From: Microbacterium cremeum
GTDB lineage: Bacteria > Actinomycetota > Actinomycetes > Actinomycetales > Microbacteriaceae
DNA: 64,000 nucleotides
Reading direction: 5' to 3'
Assembly (NCBI RefSeq): GCF_015277855.1
Contig: NZ_CP063812.1
Location: 3,918,952-3,982,951 of the forward strand
The notes under the pieces are model-generated. The model worked only from the letters and a program-made list of their open reading frames with translations. It was not told where the DNA came from and did no database searches. This document shows, piece by piece, positions 28,222-36,459 of the stretch (its first letter is position 1; every line of letters begins with the position of its first letter). The position numbers and the translations under genes are program-made.

Positions 28222-29595
28222 CTACCCGAAGTCCCCGGGGGCCATGTCGGTGAAGCGGGAGAAGTGGCCCTGGAAGGCGACCGTGATGGTGTCGGTGGGG
28301 CCGTTGCGGTGCTTGGCGACGATGAGGTCGGCCTCGCCGGCGCGCGGGGAGTCCTTCTCGTACGCGGCCTCGCGATGCAGCAGCACGACCATGTCGGCGT
28401 CCTGCTCGATCGAGCCCGATTCGCGGAGGTCGGAGAGCGCGGGTTTCTTGTCGGCGCGCTGCTCGGGACCACGGTTCAGCTGCGACAGCGCGATGACCGG
28501 GCACTGCAGCTCCTTCGCGAGGAGCTTGAGCGCCCGGGAGAACTCCGAGACCTCCTGCTGGCGCGACTCGACGCGCTTGCCCGATGTCATGAGCTGCAGG
28601 TAGTCGATGACGACCATCTTCAGGCCAGCGCGCTGCTTGAGCCGGCGGCACTTCGCCCTGATCTCGACGAGCGTCATGTTGGGGCTGTCGTCTATATAAA
28701 GAGGAGCGTCGTTGATGCGACCGCGGGTCGCGGCGATCGTCGTCCAGTCACGCGAGTCGAGCGTGCCCTTTCGCATCGACTGCAGCGGCACCGCCCCCTC
28801 GGCACTCATCAGACGCATGGCGATCTCGCTGCGCCCCATCTCGAGCGAGAAGAAGATCGTCGGCATGTCGTGCTTGATCGCCGCGGCGCGTGCGAAGTCG
28901 AGAGCCAGGGTGCTCTTACCCATCGCAGGCCGCGCGGCGATGATGATCATCTGCCCGGGGTGCAGGCCGTTGGTCAGCTGGTCGAGTCCCGCGAAGCCGG
29001 TCGGGATGCCGGTCATCTGGCCGTCGCGACCCCGCGCCGCCTCGATCTCTTCGACCGCGGCATCCACCGCGATCGTGAGCGGCACGTAGTCCTCGGCCGC
29101 CTCCGCACCCGTCACCGAGTAGATCTCGGCCTGCGCGTTGTTGACGAGGTCGAGCGCCTCGCCCTGGCCGGAGTAGCCCATCTGCACGATGCGGGTGCCG
29201 GCCTCGACGAGGCGCCGCAGCAGCGCACGCTCCGACACGATCGAGGCGTAGTAGCCGGCGTTCGCGGCGGTCGGCACGATCGACGTGAGCGTGTGGAGAT
29301 AGTCCGCGCCGCCGGCGCGCTGCAGTTCGCCGGTCTTGATGAGCTCGTCGGTGACCGCGACGACGTCAGTGGGCTCACCGTGCGAGTAGAGCGTGAGGAT
29401 GGCCTCGAAGATCAGCTCGTGCTTGGGGATGTAGAAGTCGGTGCCGCGCAGCGTCTCGATGACGTCGGCGACGGCGTCCTTCGACAGCAGCATGCCGCCG
29501 AGGGCGCTCTGTTCGGCGAGCAGGTCGTGCGGGGGAGTGCGCTCGTACTCACGGGGACCCCCCATGCGCTCCTCGGAGATGTCGGCGATCGACAT
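28222..29595 (-). CDS. dnaB: Replicative DNA helicase DnaB
   Basis: A protein of 457 residues: N-terminal DnaB domain (PPHDLLAEQSALGGMLL onward) and a RecA-like ATPase with Walker A ARPAMGKST, Walker B KMVVIDYLQLM and the C-terminal SDLRESGSIEQDADMVVLLHR. It unwinds DNA ahead of the replisome as a hexamer. There is no intein. The ATG at 29595 gives the standard N-terminus; longer frames run into non-coding DNA with DnaA-box-like sites. Confidence 0.95.
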   Translation of the reverse strand: MSIADISEERMGGPREYERTPPHDLLAEQSALGGMLLSKDAVADVIETLRGTDFYIPKHELIFEAILTLYSHGEPTDVVAVTDELIKTGELQRAGGADYLHTLTSIVPTAANAGYYASIVSERALLRRLVEAGTRIVQMGYSGQGEALDLVNNAQAEIYSVTGAEAAEDYVPLTIAVDAAVEEIEAARGRDGQMTGIPTGFAGLDQLTNGLHPGQMIIIAARPAMGKSTLALDFARAAAIKHDMPTIFFSLEMGRSEIAMRLMSAEGAVPLQSMRKGTLDSRDWTTIAATRGRINDAPLYIDDSPNMTLVEIRAKCRRLKQRAGLKMVVIDYLQLMTSGKRVESRQQEVSEFSRALKLLAKELQCPVIALSQLNRGPEQRADKKPALSDLRESGSIEQDADMVVLLHREAAYEKDSPRAGEADLIVAKHRNGPTDTITVAFQGHFSRFTDMAPGDFG

Positions 29596-29823
29596 AGGCT
29601 GCGCGTCCTCCAGATCGTTCGTTCCATCGTCCGAGTTCGGGGCGACGTGCGCCGCTCGGCGCGCCGCGGCGTGCGAGCACGCGCGACCGACAGGATGCCT
29701 CGGCATTCTGCTCGTCGACACGCTCCTGCGCGTGAATCCGATAGTCGCCGCACTGCTGCAGCGCGCCCCCCGAATGGGCCGAGACCCAAGGTAAGGACGG
29801 CCTCCGACACTCGCAACACGGCC

Positions 29824-30021
29824 TGTGGATAACTGTGTGGAAAGACTGCGAGAAACGCCGACGCACCTGTGAACAACCACTGTGGACAACTGCCGGGTTT
29901 TCTCGTGCATGCACCTTGAAAAGGGCTTCTGATCTGGCACTGCGCGTTCCACAGCCTGTGGAGGAGGATGTGATTGAAGTCCCTCTTTAAGGTTTTGCTC
30001 CCGGCCGGCACCTGTGCACAA
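29824..30021. promoter_or_regulatory. Cluster of DnaA-box-like 9-mers upstream of dnaB
   Basis: Exact or near DnaA boxes in one orientation: TGTGGATAA (29824-29832, the reverse complement of TTATCCACA), TGTGAACAA (29868-29876), TGTGGACAA (29881-29889) and TGTGCACAA (30013-30021), with weaker TGTGGAAAG at 29836. They fill the 613-base gap between dnaB and the next gene. They could serve DnaA control of dnaB or titration of DnaA; this is not the expected oriC. Confidence 0.5.
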
Positions 30022-30208
30022 TTCCGGGGACAGACGCGGCTCCGCGCGCACATGAGCATGCTCCGTGCGCGCGAACACCGACAACACGCGGATCTCGACC
30101 GTCGAGTACCTAGACACACCCCGCCGAGGAGGGTAACGTCTGAGGTCCAGGCACCCTCACGCACGTCCGTTCCGGAGCGTGCGGCGTTGTTCGTCGTGGG
30201 AGGTGAAC

Positions 30209-31219
30209 GTGGAGATCGCAACCTCGCAACTGCCGAAGGCGGTGCGACTGGCCCTCATCGGGGCCGCGACCGCGTTCGCCTGGATCGTCCTCTCGCTCGC
30301 GCTGGGCCTCGGTGCCTCGCACGCGAACGCCGACGATTCCGACCGCAACGGGCTGCTCGGGGGTGCGCTCGGCGCCGTGACGTCGCTCGTCGACGACACG
30401 GCCTCCACGGTCACCAGCACCGTCTCGACGGTCACGACAGGCGTCAAGAACACCGTCAACACGGTCGTCAGCGTGGCGCCGGCTCCCGTGCAGCAGCCGG
30501 TGAGCCAGGTCGTGCAGACGGTCGGCACGGTCGTGAACACCGTCACCCAGCCCGTGACGGAAGTCGTCTCGGGCGGCGTCGTCTCGGGCATCACCGAGCC
30601 GGTCGTCGGTATCGTCGCCGAGGTTCCGGTGGTCGGCGGGATCGTCTCGGGCATCGGGCTCGACGACGCCGTGACCGACCTCGGCAAGACCGTCGATGAC
30701 ACGCTCGGCGGCGTCGTCGGAGCGGTCGACGAGACGGGCTCGAACATCGGCCAGCCGCCGGTCGACGGCTCCACGCCGGGTGGACTCCCGCCCGTTCCCG
30801 GGCTTCCCGGGCTCCCTGCTCTCCCCGGCCTCGTGGACGGGCCGCAGGCGCCCGACGCAGTCGCGCCTGGCGCGGCAGCCGTCATCGACCTGACGGACGC
30901 CTGGACCACCGTGATCTCGCCGGCAGCTGCCTTGCGCGCCGCGTGGGACGCGGCATCCGCCGCCGTCTGGCACGCCGACAACGGCTCGATCTTCTCCGCC
31001 ACCGCCCCCGCGGGTCACGGCGGAGTCCCTGGTTCTGCGGGAGGGCTCTGCCCGCTCGCGTCTTCTTCCGCGGGATCCGGTGGTGCGGGTCCCGGCGCCT
31101 GGGCAGTGGCTGCCCTCCTTCCGCTCGTCGCACACCGTGCCTGGGTGCGCCGTGCCGGAGCCGAGGACGACCGCGTGCCGCCGGCGCCTGCCGGATCCAC
31201 CGACGTCTCCCCTGACTGA
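30209..31219 (+). CDS. Secreted or membrane-anchored Val/Thr-rich protein
   Basis: A protein of 336 residues with an N-terminal hydrophobic segment (RLALIGAATAFAWIVLSLAL) followed by an ASHANA cleavage-like site. The middle is a low-complexity amphipathic stretch rich in TV, SV and VV dipeptides (DTASTVTSTVSTVTTGVKNT), then a Pro/Gly linker and a weak C-terminal hydrophobic segment (GAWAVAALLPLVAHRAWV). GTG at 30209 is preceded by GGGAGGTG. Function unknown; its position next to the chaplin-like gene suggests a cell-surface role. Confidence 0.6.
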   Translation: MEIATSQLPKAVRLALIGAATAFAWIVLSLALGLGASHANADDSDRNGLLGGALGAVTSLVDDTASTVTSTVSTVTTGVKNTVNTVVSVAPAPVQQPVSQVVQTVGTVVNTVTQPVTEVVSGGVVSGITEPVVGIVAEVPVVGGIVSGIGLDDAVTDLGKTVDDTLGGVVGAVDETGSNIGQPPVDGSTPGGLPPVPGLPGLPALPGLVDGPQAPDAVAPGAAAVIDLTDAWTTVISPAAALRAAWDAASAAVWHADNGSIFSATAPAGHGGVPGSAGGLCPLASSSAGSGGAGPGAWAVAALLPLVAHRAWVRRAGAEDDRVPPAPAGSTDVSPD

Positions 31220-31333
31220 TCGGCTCGTCGCCGCGTTCTTCATCGCGGCCTACGACGAGTAGCGCGTCGTCACGCGCTAGCAGTGCGCCCTCACGCGCTG
31301 CGAAAACCGATCAATCAGCTAAGGGGAACAACC

Positions 31334-32842
31334 ATGCGTACTTTCTACAAGCGCGCCCTGTTGGGCACGCTCCTAGCCGGCGGCATCACGCTGCTCGGCG
31401 CGACGGTCGCCCACGCGGCCGAGACGACCGGTGAGGATGGGCTGCTGTCAGGCACCCAGGCCATCATCGACGTCAACCTCCCGATCAACATCAGCGGAAC
31501 CTCGCTCTCGGTGATCGGCGACTCCTCGAGCCAGCAGGCGGCCGCACCCGCCGCCGCTCCGGCGCCGGCTCCGGCCGCCGCCACCACGAGCGGCGAGAAC
31601 GGCGCCGCGTCTGGCACCCAGGCCCTCGTGTCGGTGAACGTGCCGATCACGGTGGCGGGCAACTCCGTCTCGGTCGTCGGCGACAGTTCGTCGACGGATG
31701 CCTCGACCCCCGCGGCTGCGCCATCCAGCGCTCCCGCGAGCTCGGCCGAGACGTCCGGCCAGGACGGGCTGCTGTCGGGCACCCAGGGGCTGGTATCGGT
31801 CGCCGCACCGGTGACGGTGGTCGGCAACTCGATCTCGGTCGTCGGCGACAGCTCGAGCGAGGGAGCCACCGCGGCTCCTGCAACCTCGGGCGGCGCCACG
31901 GCGGCTGACGCCTCGACGGACGGCGGGGACTCGATCCTCGGCGGCACCCAGGTCGTCGCGCCGGTCACCGCGCCCATCTCGGTGGTCGGCAACGCCATCT
32001 CGGTGGTCGGAGACAGCAGCACCGAGGGCGCAGGCACGGCGTCCACGGGCGGCACCACCGGCGGTTCTGCTCCGGCGACGTCCGGCTCGACCGACGGCAC
32101 CGACTCGGTCCTCGGCGGCACCCAGGTGATCGCCCCGATCGCGGCACCCATCACGGCCGTCGGCAACGCCGTCTCGGTCATCGGCGACAGCAGCAGCGCG
32201 GACGCAGGCACGGCGCCCGGCACCGGCACGCCGGGCGGCTCGACGGATGCGACCACGGGCGGCGAGGACTCGATCCTCGGCGGCACTCAGGTGATCGCCC
32301 CGATCGCGGCACCCATCACCGCGGTCGGCAACGCCGTCTCGGTCATCGGCGACAGCAGCTCGACCGGAGCGGTCGCGAGCCCGGGCACCACGACGGGACC
32401 CGGCACGTCGCCGACGACCGGCGGCCTCGGATCGATCCTCGGCGGAACGCAGATCCTCGCGCCGATCTCGCTTCCGATCACCATCGGCGGCAACGCCATC
32501 TCGGTGATCGGCGACAGCTCGACCGAGGGACCGACCGACCCGACCGACCCGACCGACCCGACGGACCCCACGGACCCGACGGATCCCACGGACCCGACGG
32601 ACCCGACGGATCCCACGGACCCGACGGACCCCACCGACCCGACCGACCCGACGGACCCCACCAACCCCGGTGACGGCACCACGGGCGGCGGCTCGAACGC
32701 CGTCACGGGCTCGGCGGCCGGATCGGCCGGCACCGAACTCGCCGCGACCGGAGGAACGGGTGCACTGCCCGCGCTGCTGATGGGGCTCCTGCTCCTGGTG
32801 GCCGGTGTGGTCGCACGCGGGTTGCGGCGGCGCTCCGCGTAG
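31334..32842 (+). CDS. Chaplin-like repeat protein with LAATG sortase signal
   Basis: A surface protein of 502 residues. The signal peptide ends VAHAAE (about residue 29). Seven repeats follow, each near GTQ...P(I/V)..V.GN..SV(I/V)GDSSS, close in pattern to the chaplin (DUF320) domain but without its cysteines. Then come 14 TDP triplets and a C-terminal sorting signal: LAATG, a hydrophobic helix (ALLMGLLLLVAGVVA) and RRRSA. LAxTG is the motif of class E sortases. The ATG at 31334 has AAGGGG upstream. A role in surface hydrophobicity or attachment is inference. Confidence 0.75.
   Translation: MRTFYKRALLGTLLAGGITLLGATVAHAAETTGEDGLLSGTQAIIDVNLPINISGTSLSVIGDSSSQQAAAPAAAPAPAPAAATTSGENGAASGTQALVSVNVPITVAGNSVSVVGDSSSTDASTPAAAPSSAPASSAETSGQDGLLSGTQGLVSVAAPVTVVGNSISVVGDSSSEGATAAPATSGGATAADASTDGGDSILGGTQVVAPVTAPISVVGNAISVVGDSSTEGAGTASTGGTTGGSAPATSGSTDGTDSVLGGTQVIAPIAAPITAVGNAVSVIGDSSSADAGTAPGTGTPGGSTDATTGGEDSILGGTQVIAPIAAPITAVGNAVSVIGDSSSTGAVASPGTTTGPGTSPTTGGLGSILGGTQILAPISLPITIGGNAISVIGDSSTEGPTDPTDPTDPTDPTDPTDPTDPTDPTDPTDPTDPTDPTDPTDPTNPGDGTTGGGSNAVTGSAAGSAGTELAATGGTGALPALLMGLLLLVAGVVARGLRRRSA
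32534..32659 (+). repeat. TDP codon repeat (14 units of 9 bp)
   Basis: Fourteen tandem ACx-GAy-CCx units encode (Thr-Asp-Pro)14 inside the chaplin-like gene, as a cell-wall-spanning linker before the sortase signal. Unit length is a multiple of three, so copy changes would alter linker length without a frameshift. Confidence 0.9.
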
Positions 32843-33017
32843 GTAGGAGTCCGGGGGACTGTCATGTTCCCCAGACGGGGCCCTCGCCTCGACCTGCGCG
32901 AGCGGGCGGGGGGGTCGTTTCCTCCCGAGGGCGATCCTCCCGCCATCTGACCGTCTCCGACCGCCGTGGTCCGGCATTGCCTGGATCGGACCGCGGTGGT
33001 CGGAGGCCTCGAATCGG

Positions 33018-33051
33018 CGGATGCCGCGACCCGGGGGGCTCGCGGCATCCG
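33018..33051. repeat. Hairpin in the gap after the chaplin-like gene
   Basis: CGGATGCCGCGA (33018-33029) pairs with TCGCGGCATCCG (33040-33051) around a 10-base loop. It shares its stem core GGATGCCGCG with the terminator just to the right. It may end the chaplin-like transcript, though no T-run follows. The rest of the roughly 290-base gap shows nothing clear. Confidence 0.45.
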
Positions 33052-33083
33052 TCGGTACAACAGGAATTCGGCAAGACAAAAGA

Positions 33084-33120
33084 AGGATGCCGCGGACCCT
33101 CGGGTCCGCGGCATCCTTTC
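33084..33120 (-). terminator. Strong hairpin terminator of the rpsF-rplI operon
   Basis: AGGATGCCGCGGACC (33084-33098) pairs perfectly with GGTCCGCGGCATCCT (33103-33117) around a CTCG loop; A-rich sequence lies on the left (ACAAAAGA) and TTTC on the right, so it can end transcripts from both sides. It sits just 3' of rplI. Confidence 0.75.
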
Positions 33121-33132
33121 TGTGCGCCGGAA

Positions 33133-33585
33133 CTACTTGGCGGCGACCACCTGCAGGGTGATCACGGCGGTGAGGTCGTCGCGAAGACGGACCGTCGCCT
33201 CGTGCTCGCCCACCGACTTGATCGGCGAGGTGATGTGGATCTTGCGCTTGTCGAGCTCGCCGAGGCCCGCGGCCTTGACGGCGTCGGCCACGTCGGTGGT
33301 CTTCACCGAACCGAAGAGGCGACCCTCTGCGCCTGCCTTGACGGCGAGGCGGACCTTGTTGGACTCGAGGGCGTCCTTGAGGGCCACGGCCTCTTCGTGG
33401 TCGTGGATCGCGCGCGACTCGCGGGCGGCACGGATCGACGCCACCTGCTTCTCGCCACCGCGGGTCCACGCGACCGCGAAGCCCTGAGGGATGAGGTAGT
33501 TGCGGGCGTACCCGTTCTTGACCTCGACAACGTCACCGGCGCCACCGAGCCCGGCGACCTCGTTCGTGAGAATGAGCTTTGCCAT
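33133..33585 (-). CDS. rplI: 50S ribosomal protein bL9
   Basis: A protein of 150 residues, standard length, starting [20 protein letters not shown] and [17 protein letters not shown], the L9 N-terminal rRNA-binding domain. A long helix and a C-terminal domain follow. It binds 23S rRNA domain V at the base of the L1 stalk. It is the last gene of the rpsF-ssb-rpsR-rplI operon, 11 bases after rpsR. Confidence 0.97.
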   Translation of the reverse strand: MAKLILTNEVAGLGGAGDVVEVKNGYARNYLIPQGFAVAWTRGGEKQVASIRAARESRAIHDHEEAVALKDALESNKVRLAVKAGAEGRLFGSVKTTDVADAVKAAGLGELDKRKIHITSPIKSVGEHEATVRLRDDLTAVITLQVVAAK

Positions 33586-33596
33586 GTCGGTACTCC

Positions 33597-33851
33597 TTAG
33601 CGGCCAGCGCCGGCGTAGGGCAGGAGCGCCATCTCGCGCGCGTTCTTGATCGCCCGGGCGATCAGACGCTGCTCCTGCACCGAGACACCGGTGATACGAC
33701 GGGCGCGGATCTTGCCGCGCTCCGAGATGAACTTGCGAAGAGTGGCGACGTCCTTGTAGTCGATGACGCCGACACGGATCGCCTTCGCGGGGGCAGCGTT
33801 CTTCGCGCCCTTCCGCGGCTTCCGGCGGTCGCCGGTTGCCTTTCCAGCCAT
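33597..33851 (-). CDS. rpsR: 30S ribosomal protein bS18
   Basis: A protein of 84 residues with the S18 core ([32 protein letters not shown]). It lacks the N-terminal zinc-type cysteines seen in C+ paralogues, so this is the C-minus form or the sole copy. It forms a heterodimer with S6 on the 30S platform. It lies between ssb and rplI. Confidence 0.97.
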   Translation of the reverse strand: MAGKATGDRRKPRKGAKNAAPAKAIRVGVIDYKDVATLRKFISERGKIRARRITGVSVQEQRLIARAIKNAREMALLPYAGAGR

Positions 33852-33902
33852 GGGTCTTCCTTACTGAGAATGTGTGATTTCGACGGATGCCGGAGCCCGA
33901 TG

Positions 33903-33933
33903 CGTTTCGTCTCGCTTCGCTCGCTCAACGACC
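33903..33933 (-). repeat. Family A extragenic repeat, copy 1
   Basis: On the minus strand it reads GGTCGTTGAGCGAGC, then GAAGCGAGACGAAACG. The inner GAGCGAGCG/CGCTTCGCTC arms can form a short hairpin. It lies in the 98-base gap between rpsR and ssb. Other copies are at 36.3, 37.7 and 42.5 kb. Confidence 0.8.
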
Positions 33934-33949
33934 GGAGGCATCCAGAGGG

Positions 33950-34483
33950 TCAGAACGGGGTGTCGTCGCCGTAGGCGCCGGGAGCCGCCCAGGCATCGCC
34001 ACCGGCCGCGCCGCCGGCGTTCGCCGAACCGGGCGTCGACCAGGGTTCGTCGGCGACCTGCGCCGGACGCGACTGACCGCCGCCGCCGCCGAAGCTGCTG
34101 GCACCGCCGCCGCTGCCGCCGGCCGCGCGCGTGACCTGTGCGGTCGCGTAGCGCAGCGACGGGCCGATCTCGTCGACCTCCAGCTCGATCGCGGTGCGGT
34201 TGTTGCCCTCGCGGTCCTGGTAGCTGCGCTGCTTGAGGCGACCGGTCGCGACGACCCGCATGCCCTTCGTCAGCGAGCCGGCGACGTGCTCGGCGAACTC
34301 GCGCCAGACGCTCGCGCGGAGGAACAGCGCTTCGCCGTCCTTCCACTCGTTGGCCTGACGGTCGAAGTTGCGCGGCGTCGACGCGATCGTGAAGTTCGCG
34401 ACGGGGAGGCCGTTCTGCGTGTAACGCAGCTCGGGATCAGCCGTGAGGTTTCCCACGACGGTGATGATCGTCTCGCCGGCCAT
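33950..34483 (-). CDS. ssb: Single-stranded DNA-binding protein
   Basis: A protein of 177 residues: an N-terminal OB fold ([20 protein letters not shown] ... [20 protein letters not shown]), a Gly/Ser-rich linker, and an acidic tail AYGDDTPF. The tail differs slightly from the usual DDDIPF but keeps the aromatic end that binds partner proteins. It coats ssDNA during replication and repair. It is six bases from rpsF. Confidence 0.95.
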   Translation of the reverse strand: MAGETIITVVGNLTADPELRYTQNGLPVANFTIASTPRNFDRQANEWKDGEALFLRASVWREFAEHVAGSLTKGMRVVATGRLKQRSYQDREGNNRTAIELEVDEIGPSLRYATAQVTRAAGGSGGGASSFGGGGGQSRPAQVADEPWSTPGSANAGGAAGGDAWAAPGAYGDDTPF

Positions 34484-34488
34484 GAGCC

Positions 34489-34881
34489 TTAAGCCTTGGT
34501 CTCGACAGGCTCGACCCGGCGGGCGCCCTTGGCCGTCTTGCGGGCGGCACGCTCGTCGGCGCGCTGCTTCTCGGACGCGACCATGGCGATGGCCTCCTCG
34601 GCACGCAGCACCTTGGTGCGCATGACCTGCTCGCTGAGGTTCAGCTGGCGGTCGAGCTCCTGCGTGATCTCGGCGGTGGCGGTGAAGTTGACGACGGCGT
34701 AGATGCCCTCGGTCTTCTTCTGGATCTCGTACGCCAGGCGGCGACGACCCCAGATGTCGATGTTCTCGATGGTGCCTCCGCCGGTCGTGATGACCTTGAG
34801 GAACTTGTCGAGAGTGGCGCCGACCTGGCGCTCGTCGATCTCAGGGCTCAGAATGACCATGAGTTCGTACTGGTGCGTCAC
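34489..34881 (-). CDS. rpsF: 30S ribosomal protein bS6
   Basis: A protein of 130 residues starting [20 protein letters not shown], the S6 ferredoxin-like fold, with a basic C-terminal tail. GTG at 34881 follows a perfect AAGGAGGTGGG ribosome site. It partners S18 on the 30S platform and is first in rpsF-ssb-rpsR-rplI. Confidence 0.97.
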   Translation of the reverse strand: MTHQYELMVILSPEIDERQVGATLDKFLKVITTGGGTIENIDIWGRRRLAYEIQKKTEGIYAVVNFTATAEITQELDRQLNLSEQVMRTKVLRAEEAIAMVASEKQRADERAARKTAKGARRVEPVETKA

Positions 34882-34907
34882 TAACCCACCTCCTTCGGAC
34901 TAGAACG

Positions 34908-34930
34908 GCTGCCGGGCATTTCCCGGCAGC
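34908..34930 (-). promoter_or_regulatory. Leader hairpin of rpsF, possible S6:S18 binding motif
   Basis: GCTGCCGGG (34908-34916) and CCCGGCAGC (34922-34930) form a perfect 9-bp stem with a 5-base loop, 27 bases upstream of the rpsF start. Autoregulatory S6:S18 mRNA motifs of similar position and CCG content are known in many bacteria. Without an alignment this remains a candidate; it is too far from a T-run to be a terminator. Confidence 0.4.
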
Positions 34931-35053
34931 AGGAGGGTGTGTTGCACGTCATCCGACTTCTCGCGAGCCCTGATCCCATCGGTGAGATCCGAGCTGCGTG
35001 CGGACAACCCTCCTATGGTACCGGATGCCGCAACCCCCGCCCAATCGCCCCGG

Positions 35054-36253
35054 TCAGCGGAAGGCGCCGAGCCCGGTGAGATGCTGACCGAGCACGAGCG
35101 TGTGCACCTCGTCGGTGCCCTCATACGTGCGGACGGACTCGAGATTGGCGGCGTGGCGGATCGGGGCGTTCTCGAGCAGCACCCCGTCGCCGCCGAGGAT
35201 CGTGCGGGCCTCGCGCGCGATCCCGATCGCCTCGCGGACGTTGCTGAGCTTGCCGAGCGAGATCTGCGCGGGGGTGAGGGTTCCGGCATCCTTCGCCCTT
35301 CCGAGGTGGAGGGCGAGCAGCGCGCCCTTCTGCAGCTCGACCACCATGTCGACCAGCTTGCGCTGCGTGAGCTGGAACCCGGCGATCGGGCGGCCGAACT
35401 GCTCACGCCGCAGGGCATGGCGCAGTGCCGCCTCGTAGCTGTCGCGCGCGGCGCCGAGCGCGCCCCAGACGATCCCGAACCGGGCTTCGTTCAGCGCGGC
35501 GAAGGGTGCGCGCAGTCCTCGGGCCTCGGGAAGGAGAGCGGATGCCGGCACCCGCACGTCGTCGAGGCGCAGCTGCGTCTGCACCGACGCGCGCATCGAC
35601 CCCTTCGGCTCGAGCACCGTGATCTCGAGCCCCGGCGCGTCGGTCGGCACGAGGAATCCGCGCACTCCGTCGTCGGTCTGCGCCCACACCACCGCCAGCT
35701 GTGCGACCGACGCCAGGCCGATCCAGCGCTTCGCGCCCGTGAGCACCCAGTCGTCGCCGTCGCGCCGGGCATGCGTGGTCATGCTCGCAGGGTCCGAGCC
35801 CGCGCCCGGCTCGGTGAGGGCGAAGCATGCGATCGCGTCGCCCGCGGCCAGGCGAGGCAGCCACTCCTGCTTCTGCTCGTCGCTGCCCCAGCGGTGGATC
35901 GAGCCCATCGCGAGCGAGCCCTGCACCGAGACGAACGTGCGGATGCCCGAGTCTCCGGCCTCCAGTTCGAGGGCCGCCAGACCGTACTCGACGGCGCTGC
36001 GACCGGGGCATCCGTACCCCTCGAGGGTCATCCCGAGCACGCCGAGGCGTCCGAGGGCGGGGGCGAGCTCGACGGGGAAGCGGGCCCGGTCGAACCACTC
36101 GGCGATATGCGGGCGGATCTCGGCGTCGACGAAGGCGCGGACGCGGTCGCGGACGGCTCGTTCGGCATCCGTCAGCAGGCCGTCGATGCCGACGACGTCG
36201 GCCGCTTCGCGCAGCGCGTCGAGATCGTCGGGGTCCCTCGCAGCATCGGTCAT
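35054..36253 (-). CDS. Acyl-CoA dehydrogenase, glutaryl-CoA dehydrogenase-like
   Basis: A flavoenzyme of 399 residues. Typical segments: CFALTEPGAGSDPASMTTHA, KRWIGLASVAQLAVVWAQTD, ...REQFGRPIAGFQLTQRKLVDM and the C-terminal RTYEGTDEVHTLVLGQHLTG, in which the Glu is the catalytic base. This combination resembles glutaryl-CoA dehydrogenase, which oxidises and decarboxylates glutaryl-CoA in lysine and tryptophan breakdown. No pathway neighbours confirm this. The ATG is at 36253. Confidence 0.82.
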   Translation of the reverse strand: MTDAARDPDDLDALREAADVVGIDGLLTDAERAVRDRVRAFVDAEIRPHIAEWFDRARFPVELAPALGRLGVLGMTLEGYGCPGRSAVEYGLAALELEAGDSGIRTFVSVQGSLAMGSIHRWGSDEQKQEWLPRLAAGDAIACFALTEPGAGSDPASMTTHARRDGDDWVLTGAKRWIGLASVAQLAVVWAQTDDGVRGFLVPTDAPGLEITVLEPKGSMRASVQTQLRLDDVRVPASALLPEARGLRAPFAALNEARFGIVWGALGAARDSYEAALRHALRREQFGRPIAGFQLTQRKLVDMVVELQKGALLALHLGRAKDAGTLTPAQISLGKLSNVREAIGIAREARTILGGDGVLLENAPIRHAANLESVRTYEGTDEVHTLVLGQHLTGLGAFR

Positions 36254-36339
36254 GGCGCCTCCTCGCGTCGGAATGCTCTGGCGCGCGTGCTCTCGCGCGG
36301 GCACCCGTCTTCGATTGTGCCCTGCGGGGCGGCCCGCGG

Positions 36340-36433
36340 CGTTTCGTCTCGCTCCGCTCGCTCAACGACCGGGGTGTCCGTCGTCGGGGGTGTCGGTCGT
36401 TGAGCGAGCGAGGAACGAGCGAGACGAAACGCG
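36340..36433. repeat. Family A repeat, inverted pair
   Basis: Two copies face each other: 36340-36370 (minus orientation) and 36395-36433 (plus orientation, variant with GAGGAACGAGC in the middle). They fill the gap between the acyl-CoA dehydrogenase and the membrane-protein gene. The paired orientation could form a large stem. Confidence 0.8.
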
Positions 36434-36459
36434 CCGAACCTGCGGGGTAGCCTGGCCGC

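Noticed and set aside
29824..30021. oriC within the window
   Set aside because: DnaA-like boxes are few and lie beside dnaB; the rpmH-parAB gene order places dnaA/oriC to the right of base 64000.
36395..36433. Rho-independent terminator
   Set aside because: The hairpin is part of family A repeats and is not followed by a T-run.
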